DNA of 64,000 bases from Gammaproteobacteria bacterium (GCA_034522055.1 JAXHLS010000002.1:3243549-3307548), one strand, 5' to 3'. Positions 1-10,115 are shown, numbered from the stretch's first letter. Notes: generated by a model not told the origin, from the sequence alone. Program-made: numbers and translations.

Positions 1-1
1 C

Positions 2-2140
2 GTGCTCTGCGCCTTGCTGGTCCTGGGAGGCTGTGGCGGCGAGCCCTGGAATCATCCCTACCCGGTGGCGCAGCACGGCGAGAATATCCTCTACGGGGCG
101 TTCGCGGAACGGCCCAAGCACCTGGACCCGGCGCGCTCCTATAGCAGCGATGAATACCGGTTCATCTCCCAGATCTACGAGCCGCCCTTACAATACCATT
201 ATCTCCTCCGCCCCTACCGGCTGATCCCCCGCGCCGCCACTACCCTGCCCGCGGTGCGGCTCTACGACCATGAAGGCCGGAAGCTGCCCGCGGACACCGA
301 TGCCGACGCCGTGGCCTACAGCGTCTACGAGGTGTCGGTGCAGCCGGGGGTCCGTTTCCAGCCCCATCCCGCCTTCGCCCGCACGCCGGACGGCGATTTC
401 GTTCATCACGACCTCGGTGCCGCGGCCCTCGGGGACCTGCGCGCGCCGGGGGAGCTGGCGCCCCTGGCGAGCCGGGAGCTGACGGCCGCCGATTATGTCT
501 ATCAGATCAAGCGCCTCGCCGACCGCCGCCTGCAATCCCCCATCGCGGGCCTGATGGCAAACTACATCCGTGACATGGCGGGTTTCGCCGAGCGTCTGGC
601 GGCCCGGGCGGAGCACGGCGGGGAGCGGGAGCGCTTCATCGACCTGCGGGAACTCCCCCATGCCGGGGTGGCGGTGGTGGACCGCCATACCTTCCGCATC
701 ACCCTGGAGGGCCACTATCCCCAGTTCGTCTACTGGCTCGCCATGCCCTTCTTCGCTCCCATGCCGTGGGAGGCCGACCGCTTTTATCGCCAGCCCGGCC
801 TCGCGGACAGGAACATCACCCTGGACTGGTTCCCGGTGGGCACCGGGCCCTACATGCTGGTGGAGAACAATCCCAACCGCCGCATGGTGCTGGCCCGCAA
901 CCCCGAGTTCCGCGGTGAACCCTACCCCCATGAGGGCGAGCCGGGGGACCGCGCGGCCGGTCTGCTGGCGGACGCGGGGGCCGCCATGCCTTTCATCGAC
1001 AAGGCCGTGTATGTGTTGGAGAAGGAGAACATCCCCTACTGGAACAAGTTCATGCAGGGCTACTACGACGCCTCCAGCATCACCTCGGACAACTTCGACC
1101 AGGCGGTGCAGTTCACGGGCCAGGGGGATCCGGACGTCACCCCCACCTTCCGGGACAAGGGCATCGAACTGGCATCGGCGGTCACCACCTCCATCATCTA
1201 TCGCGGCTTCAACATGCAGGACCCGGTGGTGGGGGGCTACGACGAACGGGCGCGCCTGTTGCGCCGCGCCATTTCCATCGCCGTGGACACCGAGGAGTAC
1301 ATTTCCATCTTCGCCAACGGCCGTGGCCGGGCGGCCCAGGGGCCCCTGCCGCCGGGGGTCTTCGGGCACCGGGAGGGGCGGGAGGGCATCAACCCTTACG
1401 TCTACGAGTGGGCCGGCGGCCAGCCGCGAAGGCGCCCCATCGAGGAGGCCCGCCGGCTGCTGGTCCGGGCGGGCTATGCGGAAGGGATCCGGGCCGATAG
1501 CGGCGAGCCCCTGGTGCTCCACTTCGACGTGCGGGCCACGGGCCCCGACGACAAGGCGCGCCTGGACTGGATGCGCAAGCAACTCGCCAAGCTCGGTGTC
1601 CAGCTGGATATCCGCGCCACCGACTACAACCGCTTCCGGGACAAGATGACCAAGGGCACGGCCCAGATCTTCCGCTGGGGCTGGAACGCCGATTACCCGG
1701 ACCCGGAGAATTTTCTGTTCCTGCTCTACGGCCCCAACGGCAAGGCGCAGCACGGCGGTGAGAACGCGGCCAACTACGCCAATCCCGAGTTCGACCGCCT
1801 GTTCCAGGACATGCGCGCCATGGCCGACGGCCCGGAGCGGGCGGCGGTCATCGACCGCATGCTCGAGCTGGTGCGCCGGGATGCCCCGTGGATCTGGGGC
1901 TTCCATCCTACGGAGTTCACCCTGAGCCACCAGTGGTACGCCAACTTCAAGCCCCACATGATGGCCAACAACACCCTCAAGTACCTGCGTATCGACCCGC
2001 AGCTGCGGGAGGCCAGACGCCGGGAATGGAACCGCCCGCGGCTGTGGCCCCTGGGGGTGACGGCGTTGCTGCTGGTGTTCATGGTGGTGCCGGCGGCGGT
2101 GGGCTGGCGCCGGCGCCAGCGCCGGAGTGCCCTGGCATGA
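2..2140 (+). CDS. peptide ABC transporter substrate-binding lipoprotein (SBP family 5, YejA-like), 5' end uncertain
   Basis: This is a periplasmic solute-binding protein of the SBP_bac_5 family, expected to capture oligopeptides for the two permeases and the ATPase that follow. A lipobox (LVLGGC) lies only about 10 residues from the first in-window codon, a GTG at base 2. That is short for a signal peptide, so the true start is probably upstream of the window. The body has the family's architecture (GAFAERPKHLDPARS near the N-terminus, WNADYPDPENFLFLLYG near residue 560). Unusually, it ends with a hydrophobic stretch (about residues 683-703) followed by an Arg-rich tail, so it may be membrane-anchored at both ends. 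The stop overlaps the next start (ATGA). Substrate is inferred from family only. Confidence 0.85.
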   Translation: MLCALLVLGGCGGEPWNHPYPVAQHGENILYGAFAERPKHLDPARSYSSDEYRFISQIYEPPLQYHYLLRPYRLIPRAATTLPAVRLYDHEGRKLPADTDADAVAYSVYEVSVQPGVRFQPHPAFARTPDGDFVHHDLGAAALGDLRAPGELAPLASRELTAADYVYQIKRLADRRLQSPIAGLMANYIRDMAGFAERLAARAEHGGERERFIDLRELPHAGVAVVDRHTFRITLEGHYPQFVYWLAMPFFAPMPWEADRFYRQPGLADRNITLDWFPVGTGPYMLVENNPNRRMVLARNPEFRGEPYPHEGEPGDRAAGLLADAGAAMPFIDKAVYVLEKENIPYWNKFMQGYYDASSITSDNFDQAVQFTGQGDPDVTPTFRDKGIELASAVTTSIIYRGFNMQDPVVGGYDERARLLRRAISIAVDTEEYISIFANGRGRAAQGPLPPGVFGHREGREGINPYVYEWAGGQPRRRPIEEARRLLVRAGYAEGIRADSGEPLVLHFDVRATGPDDKARLDWMRKQLAKLGVQLDIRATDYNRFRDKMTKGTAQIFRWGWNADYPDPENFLFLLYGPNGKAQHGGENAANYANPEFDRLFQDMRAMADGPERAAVIDRMLELVRRDAPWIWGFHPTEFTLSHQWYANFKPHMMANNTLKYLRIDPQLREARRREWNRPRLWPLGVTALLLVFMVVPAAVGWRRRQRRSALA

Positions 2141-3114
2141 TGGCCTACATCCTGCGGCGGGTGCTGTATGCCGGCCCCATCCTGCTGGGGGTCAACGTGC
2201 TCACCTTCGCCCTGTTCTTCCTGGTGAACAGCCCCGATGACATGGCCTATATGCACCTGGGGGAGCGCCACGTGACGCCCACGGCGGTGGAGAGCTGGAA
2301 GGAGGAGCGTGGTTACCACCTGCCCCTGTTCTGGAACGGCGAGGCCGCCGCGGCGGCTGGCTTCACGGAGACCATCTTCTACCACAAGTCCCTCGGCCTC
2401 TTCGCCTTCGATTTCGGGCGCTCGGACAGCGGCCGCGATATCGGTTACGACATCGGCCAGCGCATGGGACCCAGCCTCGCCATCGCCGTGCCGGTGTTGC
2501 TGGTGGGGTTGGCGGTGAACATCACCTTCGCCCTGGTGCTGGTGTTCTTCCGCGCCACCTACCTGGATACCTGGGGGGTGGTGCTGTGCGTCGCCCTGAT
2601 GTCCGTCTCCAGCCTATTTTACATCATCGGCGGCCAGTTCCTCATGGGCAAGCTGCTGCGCCTGGTGCCCATCTCCGGCTATGCCGGCGGACTGGATGGC
2701 CTCAAGTTCCTGGTGCTGCCGGTGGTGGTGGGGGTAGTGTCCGGGATCGGCGCCGGCACCCGCTGGTACCGCACCCTGTTCCTGGAGGAGCTGGGGCGGG
2801 ACTACGTGCGCACGGCGCGCGCCAAGGGGCTGCCCGAGTCCGTGGTGTTGGGCCGCCACGTGTTGCATAACGCTCTCATCCCCATCCTCACGGGGGTCGT
2901 GGTGCTGCTGCCCCTGCTGTTCATGGGCAGCCTCATCATCGAGTCCTTCTTCGGCATCCCGGGCCTCGGCAGCTACACCATCGATGCCATCCTGGCCCAG
3001 GACTTCGCCATCGTCCGCGCCATGGTGTTCCTGGGCTCGGTGCTCTACATCGTGGGTTTGGTGCTCACGGATATCTCCTACACCCTGGTAGACCCCAGGG
3101 TGCGCCTGGGCTAG
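2137..3114 (+). CDS. peptide ABC transporter permease (OppB/YejB-like)
   Basis: First inner-membrane permease of the transporter, 325 residues, BPD_transp_1 family. The ATG at 2137 overlaps the stop of the binding-protein gene, so translation is probably coupled; a second ATG follows immediately. The N-terminus (MMAYILRRVLYAGPILLGV) is the typical first helix of OppB-type permeases. The EAA-type cytoplasmic loop that docks on the ATPase is visible as DYVRTARAKGLPESVVLGRH. A periplasmic segment of about 80 residues separates the first two helices. The next permease starts 5 bases after the stop. Family assignment is firm; substrate is not shown by sequence. Confidence 0.9.
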   Translation: MMAYILRRVLYAGPILLGVNVLTFALFFLVNSPDDMAYMHLGERHVTPTAVESWKEERGYHLPLFWNGEAAAAAGFTETIFYHKSLGLFAFDFGRSDSGRDIGYDIGQRMGPSLAIAVPVLLVGLAVNITFALVLVFFRATYLDTWGVVLCVALMSVSSLFYIIGGQFLMGKLLRLVPISGYAGGLDGLKFLVLPVVVGVVSGIGAGTRWYRTLFLEELGRDYVRTARAKGLPESVVLGRHVLHNALIPILTGVVVLLPLLFMGSLIIESFFGIPGLGSYTIDAILAQDFAIVRAMVFLGSVLYIVGLVLTDISYTLVDPRVRLG

Positions 3115-3118
3115 GTCC

Positions 3119-4483
3119 ATGTGGGTGATCCTGTGGACCGATGCCCTGGTCTACCTGCTGGTCGTCGTCGCCCTGCTGGGGGCCTGGCAGGTGCGCCGCA
3201 GCCCCCATGTGCTGGACAACTGGCGCCGGGTGGCACGCGCGCCGTTGGGCATGGCGGCCATCGTGGTGCTGGGGGTCTATGTGGTCATCGGCCTCGCGGA
3301 TTCCGTTCATTACCGCGCGGCGGCGGCGGACGGCCAGGTGGTGAGCGTGCTGGATACCCTCCTGACACCGCTGCGGGAGTCCACGGAGACCTCCTATTCG
3401 GCCCCCTTCGCCACCCATGCCTTCACCAAGGTGAGCACCACCCATGGCGATGGCACGGTGACCCGCAAGTACCCGCGCCTCGCCCATGGTGGGGCCCACC
3501 TCGAGCACCCGGGACAGCGCGGGCGGGACATCCGGCAGCGGGCCGTGAGGGCCCTGGCCGTCGCGGCCCTGGTATGGCTGGCCCTGGCGGCGGCGGCGGT
3601 GGGATGGGTGGCGCGCCGCCGCACCCCGGGCTGGCGGGTGGCGCTGGGGATCATGGTCGGGGGCCGGGACGTGCTGCCGTGGCGCACCCTGCTGGCCACC
3701 CTGGGGGTACTGCTGGCACTGCTGTTCCTGGCCGTGGAGCTGGCCCCCAGATACCACGTGCTGGGTACCGACAAGGTCGGCCAGGATGTGTTCTACCAGA
3801 CCCTCAAGAGCATCCGCACGGGGTTGGTCATCGGCACCCTCACCACCCTGGTGATGCTGCCCTTCGCCATCGGCCTCGGCGTGGCGGCGGGCTATTTCGG
3901 GGGGCTGGTGGACGATGTCATCCAGTATGTCTACACCACCCTGAATTCCATCCCCGGGGTGCTGCTCATCGCCGCCGCCATCCTCACGGTGCAGATCTAC
4001 ATGGCCAACCACGCCGAGGCCCTCGGCACCCTGGAAGACCGCGCCGATCTGCGCCTGCTGGCCCTGTGTATCATCCTCGGCATCACCAGCTGGACCAACC
4101 TGTGCCGGCTGCTGCGCGCCGAGACCCTGAAGCTCAGGGAGGTGGAATACGTCCAGGCCGCCCTCGGCTTCGGCGTGAGCCATAGCGGCATCATCGCCCG
4201 CCACGTGGTGCCGAACGTCATGCATATCGTCCTCATCACCGTGGCCCTGGATTTCAGCGGCCTGGTGCTGGCCGAGGCGGTGCTGTCTTATGTCAACATC
4301 GGCGTGGATCCCACCACCAACAGCTGGGGCAACATGATCAACAGCTCCCGCTTGGAGATGGCCCGGGAGCCGGTGGTATGGTGGAGCCTGGCCGCCGCCT
4401 TCATCTTCATGTTCACCATGGTGCTGGCGGCCAACGTCTTCGCCGATGCCGTGCGCGACGCCTTCGACCCGCGCCGCTCGTGA
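3119..4483 (+). CDS. peptide ABC transporter permease (OppC/YejE-like) with enlarged N-terminal region
   Basis: Second permease, 454 residues. The BPD_transp_1 core is in the C-terminal half, with EAA loop REVEYVQAALGFGVSHSGII, the docking site for the ATPase. The first 170 or so residues hold two or three extra hydrophobic segments and a hydrophilic stretch, an arrangement reminiscent of YejE, whose N-terminal part is also long. It is much longer than ordinary OppC (about 300 residues). The start ATG lies 5 bases downstream of the preceding permease stop, so the genes form one operon. About 160 bases without an obvious gene separate it from the ATPase gene. Confidence 0.88.
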   Translation: MWVILWTDALVYLLVVVALLGAWQVRRSPHVLDNWRRVARAPLGMAAIVVLGVYVVIGLADSVHYRAAAADGQVVSVLDTLLTPLRESTETSYSAPFATHAFTKVSTTHGDGTVTRKYPRLAHGGAHLEHPGQRGRDIRQRAVRALAVAALVWLALAAAAVGWVARRRTPGWRVALGIMVGGRDVLPWRTLLATLGVLLALLFLAVELAPRYHVLGTDKVGQDVFYQTLKSIRTGLVIGTLTTLVMLPFAIGLGVAAGYFGGLVDDVIQYVYTTLNSIPGVLLIAAAILTVQIYMANHAEALGTLEDRADLRLLALCIILGITSWTNLCRLLRAETLKLREVEYVQAALGFGVSHSGIIARHVVPNVMHIVLITVALDFSGLVLAEAVLSYVNIGVDPTTNSWGNMINSSRLEMAREPVVWWSLAAAFIFMFTMVLAANVFADAVRDAFDPRRS

Positions 4484-4646
4484 GTGCCCACGCGTCCCCT
4501 ACCAACGAGTTGCCCATGACCATTCACACCCGGCGCCGCGGGGCTACCCGGTTACTTCCCTGCTCACCGGGGTCCGTTGGCCCGGTCTCTTGTCGGTGGG
4601 GCCCAGCGCTGTCATGGGATGACGGCTCCGAGGGAGTCATCGCCCC

Positions 4647-6686
4647 ATGAGTGACGTATTGCTGCGGGTGGAGGGCCTGCGGACGGTGCTGGATACCGCC
4701 GACGGCGAGGTGCGGGCGGTGGACGGGGTGGACTTCGAACTCCATCGCGGCCGCACCTTCGCCATCCTCGGTGAGTCGGGCTGCGGCAAGTCCATGACCG
4801 CCTTCTCCCTCATGGGGCTGCTGCCACCGGGAGGGCGGGTGGCGGCGGGGCGGGCCCTGCTGGATGGCGTGGATCTGCTGCGCCTGCCGGAGAAGGCCAT
4901 GCGGCGGGTGCGGGGCGGGCGTATCGGGATGATCTTCCAGGAACCCCAGACGGCGCTGAACCCGGTGATGCGGGTGGGGGATCAGATCGGCGAGGGCCTG
5001 GCGCGCCACCGCGGCCTCCGCGGCCGGGCCCTGCGGGCCGAGGCCCGGCAGCTGCTGGTCCAGGTGGGGATCCCGGACCCCGACGGGCGCCTGGACGCTT
5101 ATCCCCACCAGCTCTCGGGGGGCATGAAACAGCGGGTCATCATCGCCATGGCCCTGGCGGGCCGCCCGGACATTCTCATCGCCGACGAGCCCACCACCGC
5201 CCTGGACGTCACCATCCAGGCCCAGGTGCTGGCCCTGCTGCGCCGACTCCAGGAGGAATTGGGCATGACCATCCTGCTCATCACCCATGATCTGGGGGTG
5301 GTGGCGGAGATGGCCCACGAGGTGGGGGTGATGTACGCCGGCGAGCTGGTGGAGACGGGGGAGCGGGACGCCTTTTTCGCCCACCCGCGCCATCCCTACG
5401 CCCGGCGCCTGTTCGCCGCCCTGCCTGGCGCGGCCAAGAAGGGGGGGCGGCTGGTGTCCATACCGGGGATGGTGCCGCCCCTGACCCGACGTTTCACGGG
5501 GTGCCGTTTCACCGAGCGTTGCGACCGCGCCTTCGCCCCCTGTGCCGGTGAGATACCCGCCTGGACCCCCGTCGACGAGTGCCAGGCGGTGCGCTGCCAC
5601 CTCTACACCGCCGAGCCGCCGGCCGAGGCCGAGCGCAGCGCCGAGCCGTCCCCGCCGCCGCCGGCGGGTGGGGCCCCCGGCGCCAAGCGGCCGTTGCTGG
5701 AGGTGCGGGACCTCAGGGTCCATTTCCCGGTGCGCAGCGGCCTGCTGCGGCGGGCAACCGGGGCCATCCGGGCGGTGGACGGTATCGATCTGAGCATCCC
5801 CGAAGGGCATACGGTGGCCCTGGTGGGTGAATCGGGCTGCGGCAAGACCACCGCCGGCAAGGCCCTGCTGCAACTCATCCGGCCCAGCGGCGGCTCGGTG
5901 CTGTTCGATGGCATCGAATTGACGGCCCTGGGGGGGGGCGCCCTGCGGCCCTACCGCCGGGCCCTGCAGATCATCTTCCAGGACCCCTATTCCTCCATGA
6001 ATCCGCGCATGCGCGTGGACCGCATCGTCGAGGAGGGCATGCGCTCCCAGGGGCTGGGGGGCGGCTCGGGGGAACGCCAGGCCCGGGTGGACCGGTTGCT
6101 GGAGCAGGTGGGGATGGATTCGGGGGTGAAACACCGCTATCCCCATGAGTTTTCCGGCGGCCAGCGCCAGCGTATCTGTATCGCCCGGGCCCTGGCGGTA
6201 TCGCCGCGTCTGGTGGTGTGCGATGAGCCCACCAGCGCCCTGGACGTCTCGGTGCAGGCCCAGATCCTGAATCTGCTGCGGGCCCTCCAGGACGATCTTC
6301 GCCTCGCCTACCTGTTCATCACCCACAATATGTCGGTGGTGGAATACCTGGCCCACGAGGTCGCCGTCATGTATCTCGGGCGCATCGTGGAGTTCGGCCC
6401 CACGGACCGGGTCATGGCGGCGCCGGCCCATCCCTACACCCGTGCCCTGCTGTCCGCGGTCCCGGTGCCGGATCCGCGGGCCCGCCGGGAGGTCATCAGG
6501 CTGGCCGGCGACCCGCCGTCGCCCCACAGCCCGCCGGCGGGATGTCATTTCCATCCCCGCTGTCCCGAGGCCATGGATGTCTGTCGCACGGTCTTTCCGG
6601 AGACGGTGGAGCGGGGCCAGGGGCACCGGGTGGCCTGTCATCTGTATCCTGGGACGGGGGACACGCCCGCCCGGGACCTCGGGTGA
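4647..6686 (+). CDS. fused dual ABC transporter ATP-binding protein (OppD-OppF / YejF-like)
   Basis: Energises the peptide importer. It is a tandem fusion of two ATPase domains in one 679-residue chain, as in YejF. Domain 1 has Walker A GESGCGKS (about residue 42), signature LSGGMKQR and Walker [13 protein letters not shown]. Domain 2 has GESGCGKTT (about residue 394), FSGGQRQR and [12 protein letters not shown]. Each domain ends in the Cys-containing oligopeptide/dipeptide C-terminal extension ([14 protein letters not shown] and [14 protein letters not shown]), typical of OppD/DppD-type ATPases. It is the last gene of the operon. The 163-base gap upstream is long for an operon, so an internal promoter is possible but not visible. 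Confidence 0.92.
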   Translation: MSDVLLRVEGLRTVLDTADGEVRAVDGVDFELHRGRTFAILGESGCGKSMTAFSLMGLLPPGGRVAAGRALLDGVDLLRLPEKAMRRVRGGRIGMIFQEPQTALNPVMRVGDQIGEGLARHRGLRGRALRAEARQLLVQVGIPDPDGRLDAYPHQLSGGMKQRVIIAMALAGRPDILIADEPTTALDVTIQAQVLALLRRLQEELGMTILLITHDLGVVAEMAHEVGVMYAGELVETGERDAFFAHPRHPYARRLFAALPGAAKKGGRLVSIPGMVPPLTRRFTGCRFTERCDRAFAPCAGEIPAWTPVDECQAVRCHLYTAEPPAEAERSAEPSPPPPAGGAPGAKRPLLEVRDLRVHFPVRSGLLRRATGAIRAVDGIDLSIPEGHTVALVGESGCGKTTAGKALLQLIRPSGGSVLFDGIELTALGGGALRPYRRALQIIFQDPYSSMNPRMRVDRIVEEGMRSQGLGGGSGERQARVDRLLEQVGMDSGVKHRYPHEFSGGQRQRICIARALAVSPRLVVCDEPTSALDVSVQAQILNLLRALQDDLRLAYLFITHNMSVVEYLAHEVAVMYLGRIVEFGPTDRVMAAPAHPYTRALLSAVPVPDPRARREVIRLAGDPPSPHSPPAGCHFHPRCPEAMDVCRTVFPETVERGQGHRVACHLYPGTGDTPARDLG

Positions 6687-6838
6687 CGAACATCGAGGCG
6701 ATTACGCCGGGAATTGCTTTAATCCGGCGTTCGGCTATTGTTTCCATGAAGGGGATGGAGCCGCTGAGGGCCTTCTTTAGCCCGATGGTCATGAACTGAT
6801 ATGGTAAGTTCCATCTACAACAACTGAAGGAGTCCGAT

Positions 6839-7354
6839 ATGCGCAGGATATATTTTCTGGTACCGGAAGTGGAAAGCGCATCGAAGATCGTGGATGAGCT
6901 TCTGCTCGCGCGTATCGAGGAACGGCATATCCACCTGGTGGCGAAGGACACCGCGGCCCTCGAGCAGGGCCACCTGCCGGAGGCCTCCCTTCTGCAGACC
7001 AGCGATTTCGTCCCCGCCCTCGAGCGCGGCCTGGCCGTGGGGGGTGTGACCGGGCTGCTGGCCGGCATCGCTGCGGTCACCTTTCCCCCTGCCGGCCTGG
7101 TGCTCGGCGGTGGCGCCATCCTCGGCACGAGTGTCGCGGGGGCCGGTCTCGGTGCCTGGATCTCCAGCATGATCGGCGCCTCGGCCCCCAACACCCAGCT
7201 CAAGGAATTCGAGCAGGCGGTGGAGGACGGTCAGATATTGATGCTCATCGACGTACCGAAGGCCCGGGTGGAGGAGATCGAGAATCTGGTGAAGAGCCAT
7301 CATCCCGAGGCCGAGGTGGAGGGCACAGAGCCCACGGTGCCGGCCTTTCCCTGA
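6839..7354 (+). CDS. DUF1269 family membrane-associated protein
   Basis: 171 residues; the start ATG has a GAAGGAG-type ribosome site about 6 bases upstream. The N-terminal third resembles a small alpha/beta domain (RRIYFLVPEVESASKIVDEL). A central Gly/Ala-rich hydrophobic hairpin (about residues 65-115, GVTGLLAGIAAVTFPPAGLV) looks like a glycine-zipper membrane insertion. The C-terminal part returns to a hydrophilic fold (LIDVPKARVEEIENLVKSHH). This layout matches the DUF1269 family, of unknown function. It is monocistronic in appearance, followed by a repeat-rich gap. Confidence 0.7.
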   Translation: MRRIYFLVPEVESASKIVDELLLARIEERHIHLVAKDTAALEQGHLPEASLLQTSDFVPALERGLAVGGVTGLLAGIAAVTFPPAGLVLGGGAILGTSVAGAGLGAWISSMIGASAPNTQLKEFEQAVEDGQILMLIDVPKARVEEIENLVKSHHPEAEVEGTEPTVPAFP

Positions 7355-7420
7355 CGGCGGAATCCCCGTCGGTTGCCGGCGACCGGTAGGTCGGCCTGCG
7401 CATACACCCAATCAAAGCCT

Positions 7421-7507
7421 CCCGTAGGTTGGGGTGAGCCTGCGAACCCCAACTGTTCGCTGGATCCCTGGTCATGTTGGGGTTCGTCCTTCATCCCAAC
7501 CTACGGG
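7421..7507. repeat. nested palindromic intergenic element (TAGGTTGGGGTGA family)
   Basis: An imperfect 87-base palindrome. The outer arms are CCCGTAGGTTGGG and CCCAACCTACGGG; the inner arms are CGAACCCCAAC and GTTGGGGTTCG. It could fold into one long hairpin. A related half-element (CGTAGGTTGGGGTGAGGAACG) is present near 34702, so this is one copy of a dispersed family. Confidence 0.6.
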
Positions 7508-7515
7508 TTACGAGT

Positions 7516-7714
7516 TAACTCTCATGGCGATACGCGCCACTCGAAATGATGAAAGAGGAGCGCGTATCGCCATGTTCGTTCCCTCACCCCATCCCTGTAC
7601 TCCGGGCATCCTGCCCTTCGCCCTGCGGGCCGCGCCAAGGCGCGTTCAAATCCGTTCCCGACGGATTTGTCCCAGAGGGAGAGGGGGAGTTCGTGCTTCG
7701 CGACCTTTACGTTA
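7516..7714. repeat. MITE-like intergenic repeat, copy 1 (long form)
   Basis: Begins with a hairpin whose 13-base arms are exact inverse complements (ATGGCGATACGCG at 7524-7536 and CGCGTATCGCCAT at 7561-7573). It continues into a CCCTCACCCC segment and a GAGGGAGAGGGGGAG tract. The same ordered set of blocks recurs at 36437-36567; this copy carries about 75 extra bases in the middle. No coding potential was recognised. It fills most of the gap between the DUF1269 and GNAT genes; the rest of that gap (7355-7420) holds a degenerate TCGGTTGCCGGCGACCG palindrome. Confidence 0.65.
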
Positions 7715-7728
7715 ATTTAAACCGCCCG

Positions 7729-7749
7729 TCGGTTGCTACCGGCAACCGA
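7729..7749. repeat. REP-like palindrome (TCGGTTGC...GCAACCGA type)
   Basis: Arms TCGGTTGC and GCAACCGA around a short loop, immediately upstream of the GNAT gene. The same variant palindrome occurs near 45950-45970. Confidence 0.55.
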
Positions 7750-7766
7750 CATCCCGGCCTGAGACC

Positions 7767-8297
7767 ATGAACCATCCATCGAAGGAGCACGACAAGACGG
7801 ACAGAGTGCGGATGCGTCCGGCCGCGGTGGAGGACCTCGCCGCCATCAACGCGGTGGTGGAGGCGGCCGTGATGTCATGGGACCTGCCGGAACGGGTGAA
7901 GCGCCTGAGCCTGCCCGTCTACCGTTATGACCGTCATGACCTCGATGCCATGGGCTTCATGGTGGCGGAGGACGTCGGGGGAGGCGTGGTGGGGATAGCC
8001 GCCTGGGACCCCGACGACGCCACCGGCCCTGTCGCGGGGGATAAGGGATTGCTGCTGCATGGCCTCTACGTCGACCCCCGGTGGCATGGCAAAGGGGTCG
8101 GCTCACGCTTGTTCGCGTCGGTAGAGGACAAGGCCCGCGGACTGGGCCGGGACGGCCTGCTGGTCAAGGCCCAGGCCGGTGCCCGGGAGTTCTTCGAACA
8201 TATGGGCATGCGGGCCCTGGCCGCGGTGGACGAGGAGCGGGACTACGCCAACCGTTACTGGCTTCCCCTGACGTCCCATGGAGAATGCAGGGAATAA
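7767..8297 (+). CDS. GNAT family N-acetyltransferase
   Basis: 176-residue GCN5-related acetyltransferase. The acetyl-CoA-binding motif A is visible as LHGLYVDPRWHGKGVGSRLFASVEDKA (about residues 91-117), with the Q/RxxGxG/A loop in the form HGKGVGS. The C-terminal FFEHMGM is typical of motif B. The substrate cannot be read from the sequence. The start ATG follows a dispersed palindrome; an upstream ribosome site is weak. It is flanked by a repeat-rich gap and the cold-shock gene leader, so it seems to stand alone. Confidence 0.85.
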   Translation: MNHPSKEHDKTDRVRMRPAAVEDLAAINAVVEAAVMSWDLPERVKRLSLPVYRYDRHDLDAMGFMVAEDVGGGVVGIAAWDPDDATGPVAGDKGLLLHGLYVDPRWHGKGVGSRLFASVEDKARGLGRDGLLVKAQAGAREFFEHMGMRALAAVDEERDYANRYWLPLTSHGECRE

Positions 8298-8491
8298 GAA
8301 AATGCTGAATTGCCGGGTGGTTCCGGGACTGCCCGGGATTGTTTCTTTTTACGAGCGAGTGGGGTAAGGTTCCGGCGTCGCATCGTAATCCTTCGATAGG
8401 GCGGTATCTTCAGTCTCGCTGTTATTACTCCCATCCAGATATTGCAGGATCCGAGTGCGATATTTTAATTTTTTATGATAGAGGTATTTCT

Positions 8492-8695
8492 GTGACTACA
8501 GGAACAGTGAAGTGGTTCGACGATAAGAAGGGTTTCGGTTTCATCACCCCGGAGGGTGGTGAGCGGGACGTGTTTGTTCACTACCGGGCGATTACCGGCT
8601 CTGGATTCAAGACCTTGGCCGAAGGGCAGAAGGTGACCTTCGAGGTGGAGCAGGGCCCCAAGGGTCCCTCGGCCGCGAACGTACAGCCTGCCTGA
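8492..8695 (+). CDS. cold-shock domain protein (CspA family)
   Basis: 67-residue single-stranded nucleic-acid-binding OB-fold protein, an RNA chaperone/transcription antiterminator type. RNP1 (KGFGFI) and RNP2 (DVFVHY) are both intact, and the protein begins with the classic [15 protein letters not shown]. The chosen start is GTG at 8492, with GAGGT 6 bases upstream; no in-frame ATG is better placed. The roughly 190-base untranslated stretch upstream is compatible with the long structured leader of cspA-type mRNAs, but no specific cold box was identified. Confidence 0.93.
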   Translation: MTTGTVKWFDDKKGFGFITPEGGERDVFVHYRAITGSGFKTLAEGQKVTFEVEQGPKGPSAANVQPA

Positions 8696-8724
8696 CGCGA
8701 CGGCGCCTGCGCGGGCCGTACGGG

Positions 8725-8751
8725 AAGCCACCTTTCGGGGTGGCTTTTTTT
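8725..8751 (+). terminator. rho-independent terminator after the cold-shock gene
   Basis: Stem AAGCCACC / GGTGGCTT with a short TTTCGG-type loop, followed by a run of T. It lies 30 bases past the cold-shock stop codon. Confidence 0.85.
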
Positions 8752-8862
8752 ATGGGCGCCACACGCGGGCGCCGCCGCGCCCGGTGCCCGGTGGACGCGC
8801 CGGTTGCATCGACCCCGCGTGCTTCGACTATGCTGTTCATGGTCGCCATGAGGGAGTGTGCA

Positions 8863-9915
8863 ATGATCGATATCGAGAAACACCTAGAAGATGAATCCGA
8901 GTCGCTGCTGGGGCACCGCTGCGAGACCATCTCGCGGGATGCCCTGCATTTGCCCGGCCCGGACTACGTGGACCGGGTGGTGGCGGTCAAGAACCGCAAA
9001 CCCGGTGTCCTGCGGGCCATGCAGACCCTGTTCGACCATGGTCGCCTCGGCGGGACGGGTTATCTTTCCATGCTGCCGGTGGACCAGGGTGTTGAGCACT
9101 CGGGCGGGGCCTCCTTCGCCCCCAATCCCGCCTATTTCGACCCCGCCAACATCGTCGAGCTGGCCATGGAGGGGGGCTGCAACGCCGTGGCCTCCACCCT
9201 CGGGGTGCTGAGTTCGGTGGCCCGCCGGTATGCCCACCGCATCCCCTTCCTGCTCAAGATCAACCACAACGAGATCTTGAGCTATCCCAATTTCTACGAT
9301 CAGACCCTGTTCGCCTCCGTGGAGCAGGCCTTCGATATGGGTGCGGTGGCGGTGGGGGCCACGGTGTACTACGGCTCGGAGGAGTCCCGGCGCCAGATCC
9401 AGGAGATCTCCGAGGCCTTCCAACAGGCCCACGAGCTGGGCATGGCCACGGTGTTGTGGGCCTATCTGCGCAATCCCGCCTTCAAGCACGAGGGTACCGA
9501 CTACCATACCGCGGCGGACCTCACGGGGCAGGCCAATCATCTGGCGGTCACCATCGATGCCGACATCGTCAAGCAGAAGCAGGCGGTGGGCAACGGCGGC
9601 TATCCGGCCATCGGCTTCGGCAAGACCCATCAGAAGGTGTATGACGAACTCACCACCGACCACCCCGTCGATCTGGTGCGCTATCAGGTGGCCAACTGCT
9701 ACATGGGGCGGGCCGGGCTCATCAACTCCGGAGGGGCGTCCAGCGGCAGTGGCGATCTGGCCCAGGCGGTGCGCACGGCGGTCATCAACAAGCGCGCCGG
9801 TGGTATGGGGATGATATCCGGGCGCAAGGCCTTCCAACGCCCCATGGCCGAGGGCGTGGAACTGCTGCACGCCATCCAGGATGTCTATCTGAGCGACGCC
9901 GTCACCGTGGCCTGA
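8863..9915 (+). CDS. fbaB: fructose-bisphosphate aldolase, class I (FbaB type)
   Basis: 350-residue class I (Schiff-base) aldolase that interconverts fructose-1,6-bisphosphate with glyceraldehyde-3-phosphate and DHAP in glycolysis/gluconeogenesis. The chain aligns end to end, by memory, with E. coli Fba[61 protein letters not shown] and [14 protein letters not shown] are all preserved. ATG 8863 is preferred because AGGGAG sits 6 bases upstream and the protein then begins [11 protein letters not shown], matching the family length. It stands alone after the cold-shock terminator. Confidence 0.95.
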   Translation: MIDIEKHLEDESESLLGHRCETISRDALHLPGPDYVDRVVAVKNRKPGVLRAMQTLFDHGRLGGTGYLSMLPVDQGVEHSGGASFAPNPAYFDPANIVELAMEGGCNAVASTLGVLSSVARRYAHRIPFLLKINHNEILSYPNFYDQTLFASVEQAFDMGAVAVGATVYYGSEESRRQIQEISEAFQQAHELGMATVLWAYLRNPAFKHEGTDYHTAADLTGQANHLAVTIDADIVKQKQAVGNGGYPAIGFGKTHQKVYDELTTDHPVDLVRYQVANCYMGRAGLINSGGASSGSGDLAQAVRTAVINKRAGGMGMISGRKAFQRPMAEGVELLHAIQDVYLSDAVTVA

Positions 9916-10115
9916 CGGCGTATGTCTCCCCATAGGCGCCGGCCGTCACGGCATGCCTCGCGATGGACGTGGGTTCCCGGTCGGGGATGGTGCCGTTTCC
10001 TCCACGGCCAAGGAGGGCGTGTCGAGGTTTCCACCGCGGGATGACGGGTTACAATGCCCCACGTTGGGTATGGCGTGGTGCCGGCCCCGTGCTCGTGAGG
10101 CGTGACAGGCAAAAC

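Noticed and set aside
4484..4646. A small gene between the second permease and the fused ATPase
   Set aside because: The open frame is Cys/Gly/Arg-rich with no start signal and overlaps the permease; treated as non-coding.
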